A stretch of 64,000 nt of DNA from Allobosea sp039673065 (GCF_039673065.1 NZ_JBDJKW010000003.1:124001-188000), one strand, 5' to 3'; positions 40,672 to 49,817 are shown, counted from the stretch's first letter. The notes: generated by a model not told the origin, from the sequence alone. Numbers and translations: made by a program.

Positions 40672-42678
40672 TCAGGCTCCCGTGCCTGCGAGCACGCGGG
40701 TGCGCTCGTCTTCGGTGCGCCGGACCTCCTCCTCCGGGATATGGAAGTCCCGGTGGTAGTTGAAGGTATGGGCGATGGTCACGGCGATGATCGCCGCGAA
40801 GCCGGCTGCCGCCAGCCACCAGATGTGCCAGATCAGGGCGAAGCCGAGCATGATGCTGAGCCCGGCGATCACCACGCCCGTGCCGGTGTTGCTCGGCATG
40901 TGGATCGGCTTGAAGCCGCCGAGCGGGCGCTGGTAGCCGCGCCGCTTCATGTCGGTCCAGGCGTCGTTGTCATGCACCACCGGCGTGAAGGCGAAGTTGT
41001 AGGCCGGCGGCGGCGAGGAGGTCGCCCATTCCAGCGTGCGCCCGTTCCAGGGGTCGCCGGTCAGGTCGCGCAGCTCGTCGCGCTTCCAGATGCTGTAGGC
41101 GATCTGCAGCAGGAAGGCGATGATGCCGAGCAGGATCAGGAAGGCGCCGAACCCGGCGATCCAGAACCAGATCTGCAGCGACGGATCGTCGAACACCCGC
41201 ATGCGCCGCGTCACGCCCATCAGGCCGAGCACGTAGAGCGGCATGAAGGCCAGCCAGAAGCCGATCACCCAGAACCAGAAGGAGAACTTGCCGAGCAGCG
41301 GGTGCAGGCGGAAGCCGAAGGCCTTCGGCCACCAGTAGACCATGCCGGCGAACAGCCCGTAGAGCACGCCGCCGATGATGACGTTGTGGAAATGCGCCAC
41401 CAGGAACAGGCTGTTGTGCAGCACGAAGTCGGCCGGGGGCACGGCGAGCAGCACGCCGGTCATGCCGCCGATCACGAAGGTCAGCATGAAGGCGATGGTC
41501 CACATCATCGGCGCCTCGAAGCGGATGCGGCCCCGGTACATGGTGAACAGCCAGTTGAAGATCTTCGCGCCCGTCGGGATCGAGATGATCATCGTCGTGA
41601 TCCCGAAGAACGAGTTCACGCTCGCGCCCGACCCCATCGTGAAGAAGTGGTGCAGCCAGACCAGATAGGACAGGATCGTGATGACGACGGTGGCGTAGAC
41701 CATCGAGGTGTAGCCGAACAGCCGCTTGCCCGAGAAGGTCGAGGCCACTTCGGAGAAGATGCCGAAGGCCGGCAGGATCAGGATGTAGACCTCCGGGTGG
41801 CCCCAGATCCAGATCAGGTTCACGTACATCATCGGGTTGCCGCCGAAGTCGTTCGTGAAGAAGTTAGTGCCGACATAGCGGTCGAGCGTCAGCAGGGCGA
41901 GCACCGCCGTCAGCACCGGGAAGGTCGCGACGATCAGCACGTTGGTGCACAGCGACGTCCAGGTGAAGACCGGCATCTTCATCATCGTCATGCCCGGCGC
42001 CCGCAGCTTGACGATGGTGCAGATCAGGTTGATGCCCGACAAGGTCGTGCCGACGCCGGCGATCTGCAGCGCCCAGATGTAGTAGTCGACGCCGACGCCG
42101 GGGCTGTAGCTGATGCCCGAGAGCGGCGGATAGGCCAGCCAGCCGGTCTGCGCGAACTCGCCGACGAACAGCGAGAACATCACCAGCACGGCGCCGGCCG
42201 TGGTCATCCAGAAGCTGAAATTGTTCAGGAAGGGGAAGGAGACGTCGCGCGCGCCGATCTGCAGCGGCACGACATAGTTCATCAGCCCCGTGACCATCGG
42301 CATCGCCACGAAGAAGATCATGATCACGCCATGGGCGGTGAAGATCTGGTCGTAGTGATGGGCGTTGAGATAGCCCTCGGAGCCGCCGAACGCCATGGCC
42401 TGCTGCAGGCGCATCATGATCGCGTCGGCGAAGCCGCGCAGCAGCATCACCAGGCCGAGCACCATGTACATGATGCCGATCTTCTTGTGGTCGACGCTGG
42501 TGAACCATTCGCGCCAGAGATAGCCCCAGAGCCGGAACCAGGTCAGCGCGCCGACGAGCGCGATGCCGCCCAGCGCCACCACCGCGAAGGTGGCGACCAC
42601 GATCGGCTCGTGCAGCGGGAAGGCCTCGAGCGAGAGCTTGCCGAAGATCATCGTCTGAAGGGAGGAAGTGTCGGACAC
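40672..42678 (-). CDS. cyoB: Cytochrome o ubiquinol oxidase subunit I
   Basis: 668-residue catalytic subunit of the proton-pumping quinol oxidase, with about 15 transmembrane helices. Ligands are intact: haem b histidine in TAHGVIMIFF, CuB histidine and cross-linked Tyr in WGHPEVYILILP, the pair in WLHHFFTMG, and haem o and b histidines in VAHFHNVIIGG. GTG 42678 is taken; ATG 42651 (MIFGKLSLEAFPLHEP) matches the E. coli start better but lacks a visible SD. It lies 14 bases behind cyoA. Confidence 0.96.
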   Translation of the reverse strand: MSDTSSLQTMIFGKLSLEAFPLHEPIVVATFAVVALGGIALVGALTWFRLWGYLWREWFTSVDHKKIGIMYMVLGLVMLLRGFADAIMMRLQQAMAFGGSEGYLNAHHYDQIFTAHGVIMIFFVAMPMVTGLMNYVVPLQIGARDVSFPFLNNFSFWMTTAGAVLVMFSLFVGEFAQTGWLAYPPLSGISYSPGVGVDYYIWALQIAGVGTTLSGINLICTIVKLRAPGMTMMKMPVFTWTSLCTNVLIVATFPVLTAVLALLTLDRYVGTNFFTNDFGGNPMMYVNLIWIWGHPEVYILILPAFGIFSEVASTFSGKRLFGYTSMVYATVVITILSYLVWLHHFFTMGSGASVNSFFGITTMIISIPTGAKIFNWLFTMYRGRIRFEAPMMWTIAFMLTFVIGGMTGVLLAVPPADFVLHNSLFLVAHFHNVIIGGVLYGLFAGMVYWWPKAFGFRLHPLLGKFSFWFWVIGFWLAFMPLYVLGLMGVTRRMRVFDDPSLQIWFWIAGFGAFLILLGIIAFLLQIAYSIWKRDELRDLTGDPWNGRTLEWATSSPPPAYNFAFTPVVHDNDAWTDMKRRGYQRPLGGFKPIHMPSNTGTGVVIAGLSIMLGFALIWHIWWLAAAGFAAIIAVTIAHTFNYHRDFHIPEEEVRRTEDERTRVLAGTGA

Positions 42679-42692
42679 CGGGACTGCTCGCG

Positions 42693-43865
42693 TCAGGACT
42701 TCGAGGGCCGCGCCGGGACGAAGGGCAGCATCACGGACTGCGCCCGGCGGGAGAGGATGTCGGGAAGGGAGAGGCCCGAGCCGCGGATCGCGGTCGCCCG
42801 GCGGGCGGGCTCCTCCGGCCGCTGCCAGGTCAGCATGGCCTCGGCCTCCTCGACGGTGCAGATGCTGGCGATGTAACTCGCCTGCGGACCGAGTCCGCCG
42901 CCGCGCCGCGCATATTTGTCATGGGCCAGCGGCAGCGTCGTCGCGATGCCGGCGAGGCCGAGCCCGCCCTGCGCGTCGATCGCCATCATCTCGCTCTGAC
43001 ACATCTTGCCGGGCTCGACGCACATGTTGCGGATCAGGTCGAACAGCTTGGCCTCGACCGTGCCGTAGCGGCTGACCGGGACGTTCTCGCTCGGCCGCTC
43101 GAGCGCGAGATAGGCGGCGCGGTCGAGCCTGCCGCTCTCCGCCTTCGCCTTGGCGATCCAGGCGTCGAACTCCTCCTCGCTCTGGCCGAGGAAGGAAAAG
43201 CGCATGCCGGAGAAGCCGGCACCGCTGTAATTGGCCGAGAAGCCGACATAGCTGCCCGGCCGGTTGATCACGCCGTGCAGCCGCGTCTGCATCGCCGGCA
43301 TGGCGTAGATCTGGCCGGCCAGCGCCGGGATGTAGAAGGAGTTCATCACCGAGGAGGCGGTGATGCGGAAATGGATCGGCCGGTCGACCGGCGCCGCCAT
43401 CTCGTTGACGGTGGCGATGCCCTGCTCCGGGTAGATGAACAGCCATTTCCAGTCGAGCGCGACGACCTCGACCTCAAGCGGCCTCACTTCTTCCGGCACC
43501 GGCCGCCCCTTGGCGATCTGGTCGAGCCGGCGATAGGGGTCGAGCAGATGCGTGCCCATCCAGGTCAGCGCGCCGAGGCAGATGATGATCAGCAGCGGCG
43601 CCGCCCAGATCACCAGCTCAAGCCCGGTCGAGTGATCCCAGTCCGGCTCGTAGCGCGCCTTGTCGTTTCGGGCCCGGTAGCGCCAGGCGAAGATCACCAC
43701 CAGCAGCATCACCGGCACGATGATCAGCAGCATCAGCGCGGTCGAGATCACCACGAGGTCGCGCTGCCGGGCGGCGATGTCGCCAGCCGGCTGGAGCACG
43801 ACGAAGTTGCAGCCGCCGAGGAGCGCGAAGAGGGGCAGCAGACAGGCGACGCGGACGCGGCTCAC
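42693..43865 (-). CDS. cyoA: Cytochrome o ubiquinol oxidase subunit II
   Basis: 390-residue subunit II. The signal peptide ends in lipobox LLGGC (C19), then two transmembrane helices and a periplasmic cupredoxin domain. The CuA cysteines are absent and the equivalent region reads ANYSGAGFSGMRF, as in quinol rather than cytochrome c oxidases. The start is GTG 43865 with GGAGAGG ten bases upstream. First gene of the cyoABCD-SURF1-regB-regA strand. The C-terminal tail is longer than in E. coli. Confidence 0.94.
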   Translation of the reverse strand: MSRVRVACLLPLFALLGGCNFVVLQPAGDIAARQRDLVVISTALMLLIIVPVMLLVVIFAWRYRARNDKARYEPDWDHSTGLELVIWAAPLLIIICLGALTWMGTHLLDPYRRLDQIAKGRPVPEEVRPLEVEVVALDWKWLFIYPEQGIATVNEMAAPVDRPIHFRITASSVMNSFYIPALAGQIYAMPAMQTRLHGVINRPGSYVGFSANYSGAGFSGMRFSFLGQSEEEFDAWIAKAKAESGRLDRAAYLALERPSENVPVSRYGTVEAKLFDLIRNMCVEPGKMCQSEMMAIDAQGGLGLAGIATTLPLAHDKYARRGGGLGPQASYIASICTVEEAEAMLTWQRPEEPARRATAIRGSGLSLPDILSRRAQSVMLPFVPARPSKS

Positions 43866-43930
43866 GGTACAAACCTCTCCGGTTAACGCGGGACCAGCGA
43901 GCCGTATTTGCGCTGCAGCAAAGTTGACAT

Positions 43931-43969
43931 TGGACAATTTGCCCAATGCGCTGGACAATTTGTCCAATC
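43931..43969. promoter_or_regulatory. Two tandem palindromes in the cyo/MFS divergent region
   Basis: TTGGACAATTTGCCCAA (43931-43947) and TGGACAATTTGTCCAAT (43953-43969) share the core GGACAATTTG. The second contains the palindrome TTGTCCA/TGGACAA around a central AT-rich step; the first has one mismatch. Their centres are 21-22 bases apart, two helix turns, as expected for cooperative binding by a dimeric regulator. Confidence 0.68.
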
Positions 43970-44059
43970 CCCCCGCCGCCGGCGATTGGGCAGGGAAAGG
44001 TCTGGAGGCCGCGTCGCTGCACTGCAACACGGCAAAACCCTCTCCAGCGGGCAGGATCC

Positions 44060-45385
44060 ATGGCGCAGAGATCGATCATCGCCGAGAGCGACACCAGCCA
44101 TCTGCCGGAACGGCACGGGGCGGTGAATCCGGGCGAGATCGCCATCGGCGTGATCATCGGCCGCACCTCCGAGTTCTTCGACTTCTTCGTCTATGCGATC
44201 GCCTCGGTGATCGTGTTCCCCAAGCTGGTCTTCTCGTTCACCGACCCGCTGACCGGCACGCTCTACTCCTTCGCGATCTTCGCGCTCGCCTTCGTCTTCC
44301 GGCCGCTCGGCACCCTGGTCTTCACCGCGATCGACCGCTCGGCCGGCAAGAACGCAAAGCTGACGCTGGCGCTCTTCCTGCTCGGCATCTCGACCTGCGC
44401 CATCGGCTTCCTGCCGGGCTATGACAGCATCGGCGCGGCCTCGATCTGGCTGCTGGCGCTAGCGCGCATCGGCCAGGGCGTGGCGCTCGGCGGCAGCTGG
44501 GACGGGCTGGCCTCGCTGCTCGCCCTCAACGCGCCGCCGCGCCATCGCGGCTGGTACGCGATGATCCCGCAGCTCGGCGCGCCGCTCGGGCTGATCGTCG
44601 CCAGCGGGCTCTTCGCCTTCTTCGTCGGCAACCTGACGGCGGAGGATTTCTACAGCTGGGGCTGGCGCTACCCGTTCTTCGTCGCCTTCGCCATCAACGT
44701 GGTCGCGCTCTTCGCCCGGCTTCGCATGGTGATGACGCCCGACTACCAGAAGCTGTTCGAGACCCGCGACCTTCAGCCGGCCAACGTCTCCGACACGCTG
44801 CGCCATGAAGGCCGCCATGTCGTGGTCGGCGCCTTCACGCCGCTCGCCAGCTTCGCCATGTTCCACATGGTCACCGTCTTCCCGCTCTCCTGGGTCTTCC
44901 TGTTCACGCAGGAGGGGCCGGCGCGCTTCCTCGGCATCGAGATCGTCGGCGCGATCTTCGGCACGCTGGCGATCGTTGCCTCGGGCCTGATCGCCGACCG
45001 GATCGGGCGGCGCTCGCTGCTCGCCGGCTGCGCCATCGCGATCGCGGTGTTCAGCGGCTTCGCCCCGCAGCTGCTGGATGCCGGCATCGTCGGCGAGAGC
45101 GTGTTCATGATCGTCGGCTTCGTGCTGCTCGGCCTGTCCTTCGGCCAGTCCTCCGGCGCCGTCGCCAACGCCTTCTCGCCGGCCTATCGCTATACCGGCT
45201 CGGCGCTGACCTCGGACCTCGCCTGGCTGTTCGGCGCCGGCTTCGCGCCGCTGGCGGCGCTGGTGCTCTCGACCAGCTTCGGCCTGCTCTCCGCCGGCGC
45301 CTATCTGCTCTCGGGCGCGGCCTGCACCCTGCTGGCGCTGCGCCTCAACCGACGCTGGGAGGCGAACCGCGCCGACAGGATCTGA
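44060..45385 (+). CDS. MFS transporter (metabolite:H+ symporter-like)
   Basis: 441-residue major facilitator with 12 predicted membrane segments. The start region GRTSEFFDFFVYAIASVIVFP, then RPLGTLVFTAIDRSAGKNA and LARIGQGVALGGSWDGLASLLA, are typical of the MHS-type group related to sugar/dicarboxylate symporters. Loop 6-7 carries SGLIADRIGRRS. ATG 44060 has AGGA upstream. It is divergent from cyoA with the palindromes in the 194-base gap. This pairing with cyo genes recurs in related bacteria (recollection), substrate unknown. Confidence 0.86.
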   Translation: MAQRSIIAESDTSHLPERHGAVNPGEIAIGVIIGRTSEFFDFFVYAIASVIVFPKLVFSFTDPLTGTLYSFAIFALAFVFRPLGTLVFTAIDRSAGKNAKLTLALFLLGISTCAIGFLPGYDSIGAASIWLLALARIGQGVALGGSWDGLASLLALNAPPRHRGWYAMIPQLGAPLGLIVASGLFAFFVGNLTAEDFYSWGWRYPFFVAFAINVVALFARLRMVMTPDYQKLFETRDLQPANVSDTLRHEGRHVVVGAFTPLASFAMFHMVTVFPLSWVFLFTQEGPARFLGIEIVGAIFGTLAIVASGLIADRIGRRSLLAGCAIAIAVFSGFAPQLLDAGIVGESVFMIVGFVLLGLSFGQSSGAVANAFSPAYRYTGSALTSDLAWLFGAGFAPLAALVLSTSFGLLSAGAYLLSGAACTLLALRLNRRWEANRADRI

Positions 45386-45497
45386 ACACCGCAGCCGGCG
45401 TGCGAGCCATATCGCCGCCATCTTCCCTGCGCACGGAGCGGCGGTAGCCCCCGCACGAAGCGGGCGGCCCGCAGGCAGGGACGGGACCGAGATCGCC

Positions 45498-46031
45498 ATG
45501 AGCGACCAGCGCATCACGCTTCAACCCGTAGCCACCGCCGAGCTGGCGCGGTTCCGCGAGGAGCTGCAGCAGGCTTTCGCGGTCGCGGTGATCGAGGAGT
45601 TCGGGGCGGCTGACGACGGACCGGTGCCACCCGACGCGGTCGTCATGGAATCCTGCGAGGCACCGGGCGCCGAGGCGCTCCACATTCTCGTCGACGGCCG
45701 ACGCGTCGGCGGTGCCGTCGTGCTCATCGACCGTGAGACCCACCGCAATTCGCTCGACCTGTTCTTCATTACCCCGGGCGAGCATGGCCGCGGCATCGGC
45801 CTCGACGCCTGGAGGGCGATCGAGCGGCGCTATCCCGACACGCGGGTCTGGACGACGCACACGCCCTATTTCGAGAAGCGCAACATCCATTTCTACGTCA
45901 ACAAATGCGGCTTCAGCATCGTCGCCTATTATCATGCGCGCCATCCCGACCCGCATCGCGACGACGAGCCGGACCTGCCGGGCGACGGCGGCATGTTCCG
46001 CTTCGAGAAGGTGATGGCGCCTGCCATCTGA
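45498..46031 (+). CDS. GNAT-family N-acetyltransferase
   Basis: 177-residue acetyltransferase. The acetyl-CoA binding motif is in FFITPGEHGRGIGLDAWRAIERR, followed by the terminal beta strands TPYFEKRNIHFYVNKCGFSIVAYYH. It is similar to stand-alone GNAT proteins with small-molecule targets. It lies between the MFS gene and the convergent transketolase gene; a short GC palindrome (GCCCGCGCGGGC) lies in the 34-base gap after its stop. Substrate unknown. Confidence 0.84.
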   Translation: MSDQRITLQPVATAELARFREELQQAFAVAVIEEFGAADDGPVPPDAVVMESCEAPGAEALHILVDGRRVGGAVVLIDRETHRNSLDLFFITPGEHGRGIGLDAWRAIERRYPDTRVWTTHTPYFEKRNIHFYVNKCGFSIVAYYHARHPDPHRDDEPDLPGDGGMFRFEKVMAPAI

Positions 46032-46065
46032 GGCCCGCGCGGGCGGCCGCCCAGCCCGGCCAAGT

Positions 46066-47079
46066 CTAGCCCAGCCAGGTCTTGACCCGGGCGCAGAGCG
46101 CGTTGGTCGAGATGCCGTAGCGGTCATGCAGCGTCGGCAGCGCGCCGGCTGCGAGAAAGGCGTCGGGCAGGCCGACCATGCGGAAAGCCGGGTGCACGCC
46201 GGCGCGCATCAGCAGCCCGGCCACCGCCTCGCCCAGCCCGCCATGCACGCTGTGGTTCTCCGCCACCACGACGAGCCGGCCCGGCCGCGCGCAGGCGGCG
46301 AGGATCGCTGCCTCGTCGAGCGGCTTGATCGTGGCGACGTGCAGCACGCCGCAGTCGACTCTGTCCGCCGCCAGCGCCGTCGCGGCCTCGAGCGCCCGCA
46401 TCGTCATGATGCCGGAGGAGACGAAGAGCACGTCCGCCCCGTCGCGCAGGAGCTTCGCCTTGCCGAGCTCGAAACTGTAGCCGTATTCGTCGAGCACCAG
46501 CGGCACCTGCCCGCGCAGCAGCCGCATGTAGACCGGGCCCCGATGCTGCGCCATCGCCGGCACCGCCTGGGCGATCTCGTGGGCGTCGCAAGGGTCGATC
46601 ACCACCATGTTCGGCATGGCGCGGAACAGGGCGAGATCCTCGGTCGCCTGATGCGACGGGCCGTAGCCGGAGGTCAGGCCGGGCAGCGCGCAGGCGATCT
46701 TCACATTCCGCTCTTCCTCGGCGATCGTCTGGTGGATGAAGTCGTAGGCGCGCCGCGAGGCGAAGACCGCATAGGTGGTGGCGAAGGGCGTGAAGCCTTC
46801 CGCCGCGAGCCCGGAGGCGGCGCCGAACAGGAGCTGCTCGGCCATGCCCATCTGGTAGTGCCGCTCGGGAAAGGCCTGCGCGAAGACGTGCAGGTCGGTG
46901 TATTTGCCGAGGTCGGCGGTCATGCCGAGGATCGACGGATCCTCCTGCGCCAGCGCGACCAGCGCATGCCCGAAGGGCGCCGCCATTGTGCGCTGGCCCT
47001 CGGCGGCGATCGAGGCGATCATCGCCGAGGTGGTGAGGCGCGGCCGATCGTGCTGCCCCCTGTCGCCAGCCCCCGTCAT
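46066..47079 (-). CDS. Split transketolase, C-terminal (pyrimidine-binding + C) subunit
   Basis: 337-residue partner of the N-terminal transketolase subunit. It has the Transket_pyr block (PFGHALVALAQEDPSILGMTADLGKYTDLHVF, MGMAEQLLFGAASGLAAEGF) and the C-terminal domain (LFVSSGIMTMRALEAA, VVAENHSVHGGLGEAV). ATG 47079 overlaps the stop of the N-terminal gene (ATGA), so the two are made together. Split transketolases are known for apulose phosphate, sulfosugar and other ketose pathways; the substrate here cannot be read off. Confidence 0.9.
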   Translation of the reverse strand: MTGAGDRGQHDRPRLTTSAMIASIAAEGQRTMAAPFGHALVALAQEDPSILGMTADLGKYTDLHVFAQAFPERHYQMGMAEQLLFGAASGLAAEGFTPFATTYAVFASRRAYDFIHQTIAEEERNVKIACALPGLTSGYGPSHQATEDLALFRAMPNMVVIDPCDAHEIAQAVPAMAQHRGPVYMRLLRGQVPLVLDEYGYSFELGKAKLLRDGADVLFVSSGIMTMRALEAATALAADRVDCGVLHVATIKPLDEAAILAACARPGRLVVVAENHSVHGGLGEAVAGLLMRAGVHPAFRMVGLPDAFLAAGALPTLHDRYGISTNALCARVKTWLG

Positions 47080-47924
47080 GCCGGCTTCCTCTCGTCGAGC
47101 GCGTCGAGCGCGAGCCGCCATTCATGCGGCTCGACGCGGATGAAATGGTTCTTCTCGCGCGCCTCGAGGAAGGGGACGCCCTTTCCCATCAGCGTATCGG
47201 CGACGATCATCGCCGGCCGGCCGCTGCCGGCCTGCGCTGCGGCGGCATCGAAGGCGTCGCGCACCGCCGCGAGATCGTTGCCGTCGACGCGGCGGACGAA
47301 CCAGCCGAAGGCCGCGAGCTTCTCGGGCAGTGGCTCGAAACCCAGCACCGCGGTCGACGGCCCGTCGGCCTGCTGGTTGTTGACGTCGACGATGGCGATC
47401 AGATTGTCGAGCCGGTGATGGGCCGCCGCCATGATCGCCTCCCAGACCGAGCCCTCGTCGAGTTCGCCATCGGAGAACAGCGTGTAGACGCGGGCATCCG
47501 AGCCCTTGTGCTTCAGGCCGAGGCAGCGGCCGACCGCGATCGCAAGGCCGAGCCCGAGCGAGCCGCCCGACATCTCCATGCCCGGCGTGTAGCTCGCCAT
47601 GCCCGACATCGGCAGCCGGCTCTCGTCGGCGCCGTAGCTCTCCAGCTCCTCCTCGGGCACGATTCCCGCCTCGATCAGCGCCGCATAGAGCGCAATCGCA
47701 TAATGGCCGTTCGAGAGCAGGAAGCGGTCGCGCCCCTCCCACTCCGGATCGTCGGGCCGGTAGCGCATGGCATGGAAATAGGCGACCGCCAGCACATCGG
47801 CGATGTCGAGCGCCTGGGCGATGTAGCCCTGGCCCTGGACCTCGCCCATCAGCAGGGCATGGCGGCGGATCCCCCAGGCCCGCCTTTCGAGCGAGACATT
47901 GTGGCCGCGCGGCGCGGGGCTCAT
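47076..47924 (-). CDS. Split transketolase, N-terminal (ThDP-binding) subunit
   Basis: 282-residue ThDP-binding half of a transketolase. The cofactor motif reads SDGELDEGSVWEAIMAAAHHRLDNLIAIVDVNN, with SDG for the usual GDG and the closing NN intact. Upstream blocks DRFLLSNGHYAIALYAAL and PGMEMSGGSLGLGLAIAVG are typical. It lies 42 bases behind an SDR gene and overlaps the C-terminal subunit gene. Together they would transfer a two-carbon ketol group. Confidence 0.91.
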   Translation of the reverse strand: MSPAPRGHNVSLERRAWGIRRHALLMGEVQGQGYIAQALDIADVLAVAYFHAMRYRPDDPEWEGRDRFLLSNGHYAIALYAALIEAGIVPEEELESYGADESRLPMSGMASYTPGMEMSGGSLGLGLAIAVGRCLGLKHKGSDARVYTLFSDGELDEGSVWEAIMAAAHHRLDNLIAIVDVNNQQADGPSTAVLGFEPLPEKLAAFGWFVRRVDGNDLAAVRDAFDAAAAQAGSGRPAMIVADTLMGKGVPFLEAREKNHFIRVEPHEWRLALDALDERKPA

Positions 47925-47966
47925 CGGCGGGCCTCCCGCGCACGGGCGATCGGAGATGCGCCGGGC

Positions 47967-48719
47967 TCAGCCATGGATCAGCATCCCGCCGTTCACGTCG
48001 ATCACCGCGCCGGTGACATAGGCCGAGAGGTCGGACGCGAGAAACAGGAAGATCCCCGCCACGTCGCGCGCCTCGCCGAGCCGGCCGAGCGGGATGCCCC
48101 TGACGATCTCCGCCCGCATCGCATCGCTGAGCTTGCCCGCGGTGATGTCGGTCTGGACCAGGCCGGGCGCGACGCAGTTCACCCGGATACCGTCCGGCCC
48201 GAACTCGCGCGCCATCGCCTTGGCGAGGCCGAGCACGCCGGCCTTGGCCGCCGAGTAATGCGGGCCGCCGAAGATGCCGCCGCCGCGCTGCGCCGAGACC
48301 GAAGACATGCAGGCGATCGCGCCCTGCCGGCGCGCCCGCATCGACGGGAGAAAGGCCTGGCTCAGGAACAGGACGCCCTTGGTGTTGACGTCCTGGATGC
48401 GATCCCAGCTCGCCTCGTCGATCTCCAGCGTCTTCACCGGCTGCGTGATGCCGGCATTGTTGATCAGGATGTCGAGCACGCCGAAGGCGCCGAGCACCCG
48501 CTCGGCCGCCTGCGTGCAGGAGGCCTTGTCGGCCACGTCGCAGCACAGCCCGAGATGCTGCGGTCCGAGCTCGGCGGCGGCCGCCTGCGCCGCCGCCCCG
48601 TCGATGTCGAGGATGGCGACGCGCGCGCCGTGCTCGGCGAAGAGCAAGGAGGTCGCCCGCCCGATGCCGCGCGCGCTCGCCGCCCCCGAGATCGCAGCCG
48701 TCTTGCCCGCCAGCAGCAT
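47967..48719 (-). CDS. SDR-family oxidoreductase
   Basis: 250-residue classical SDR. Cofactor motif ISGAASARGIGRA (an inserted Ala-Arg lengthens the usual TGxxxGIG), NNAG motif in ILINNAGITQP, and the catalytic Ser and YSAAK (CMSSVSAQ, HYSAAKAG). ATG 48719 is used; the frame extends 28 codons upstream without homology. First gene of an operon with the split transketolase, divergent from a LysR gene. It probably interconverts a sugar or polyol that feeds the transketolase. Confidence 0.9.
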   Translation of the reverse strand: MLLAGKTAAISGAASARGIGRATSLLFAEHGARVAILDIDGAAAQAAAAELGPQHLGLCCDVADKASCTQAAERVLGAFGVLDILINNAGITQPVKTLEIDEASWDRIQDVNTKGVLFLSQAFLPSMRARRQGAIACMSSVSAQRGGGIFGGPHYSAAKAGVLGLAKAMAREFGPDGIRVNCVAPGLVQTDITAGKLSDAMRAEIVRGIPLGRLGEARDVAGIFLFLASDLSAYVTGAVIDVNGGMLIHG

Positions 48720-48801
48720 GCCCTGTCCCCCGCGCATCCATCCCTTGCCTGAGGGTGGCTCATGCTGGCGGCGATGGACAACGCAAAGAATACGCGATGA
48801 C

Positions 48802-48816
48802 ATGAACCAAATTCAT
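48802..48816. promoter_or_regulatory. LysR box between SDR and LysR genes
   Basis: Perfect inverted repeat ATGAA-N5-TTCAT, containing the T-N11-A pattern (48803-48815). It lies 42 bases before the LysR start and 83 from the SDR start, the classic place for a divergent LysR site. Confidence 0.55.
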
Positions 48817-48857
48817 CGATCGCTCCGCACACGCGCGATAGGTCGGGAGACAAAGCC

Positions 48858-49745
48858 ATGCGACGCCTGCCCCTCTCCGCGCTCCAGGCCTTCGAGGCGG
48901 CCGCGCGCACCGGCTCCTTCCGCGCCGCCGGCGAGGAACTCGGCATCTCGCCCAGCGCGATCAGCCATGCGGTCCGCAAGCTCGAAATCCTGATCGGCGC
49001 CGCTTTGTTCGAGCGCCAGAGCCGTGCCGTGCATCTCAACGTCGCAGGCGAGGCGCTGCTGCGCCATGTCACCGCCGGCTTCGACGAATTGCGCCAGGGC
49101 ATCGAGACGGTCGGCGCCCGCTCGGGCAACCTGCTGCGGCTGCACTGCGCCCCCTCCATGGCGGCGCAATGGCTGCTGCCGCGCCTGCGCGACCTGCTGG
49201 CCGCGCAGCCAGGGCTGGAGGTCAGGCTGGCGGCCGGCGTCGACTATCCGCGCTTCGAGCACGACGCCTTCGACGCCGACATCTGCTACGGCCCGCCGCG
49301 GCAGGAGGGACTGATCACCGTGCCGCTCGGCGAGGAGACCGTCACCCCGCTCTGCGCCCCGGAGATCGCCGCCCGGATCGCCACGCCGCGCGACCTGCTC
49401 GAACAGACGCTGATCGAGAGCGACAACAAGCGGGTGCGCTGGGCCGGCTGGTTCGCCGCCAACGGCCTCAGCCCGCCGGGCCCCCGCGGCGCGCGCTTCG
49501 ACCGCTCGTTCATGGCGATCGCAGCGGCGGTGGACGGGCTCGGCGTCGCTCTGGAATCGACCCGTCTCGCCGAGCGCGAGATCGCCGACGGCCGGCTGGT
49601 GCGGCCGCTCGCCGGTCGCGCCAGCGATATCGGCTATGTCGGCCATTACCTGGTCTTCCCGCGCGTCGCCAAGGCGCGCCGGCCGATCCGCCTGTTCGCG
49701 CACTGGCTGACCCGCGAGCTCGGCCTGCCCGAACCCGCGCTCTGA
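48858..49745 (+). CDS. LysR-family regulator (GcvA-like)
   Basis: 295-residue LysR regulator. The HTH region LPLSALQAFEAAARTGSFRAAGEELGISPSAISHAVRKLE and the DNA-binding-domain end LFERQSRAVHLNVAGEALL resemble the GcvA branch. The effector domain follows (NLLRLHCAPSMAAQWLLPRL). GGGAGA precedes ATG 48858. It is divergent from the SDR-transketolase operon, its likely target, with a LysR box between them, and ends at a hairpin shared with the TRAP genes. Confidence 0.92.
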   Translation: MRRLPLSALQAFEAAARTGSFRAAGEELGISPSAISHAVRKLEILIGAALFERQSRAVHLNVAGEALLRHVTAGFDELRQGIETVGARSGNLLRLHCAPSMAAQWLLPRLRDLLAAQPGLEVRLAAGVDYPRFEHDAFDADICYGPPRQEGLITVPLGEETVTPLCAPEIAARIATPRDLLEQTLIESDNKRVRWAGWFAANGLSPPGPRGARFDRSFMAIAAAVDGLGVALESTRLAEREIADGRLVRPLAGRASDIGYVGHYLVFPRVAKARRPIRLFAHWLTRELGLPEPAL

Positions 49746-49817
49746 GCCCCGCGATCCCAGCCCCTCCGCGGGGAGGCGGCAACGGCGGCACCACCGGCAG
49801 GCACGCCCCGCAAACGA

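Noticed and set aside
39976..42876. 966-codon open frame on the plus strand across cyoB, cyoC and cyoD
   Set aside because: Antisense to well-recognised cyo genes and rich in His/Asp/Arg/Glu, the typical mirror of high-GC coding DNA; no domain is visible.
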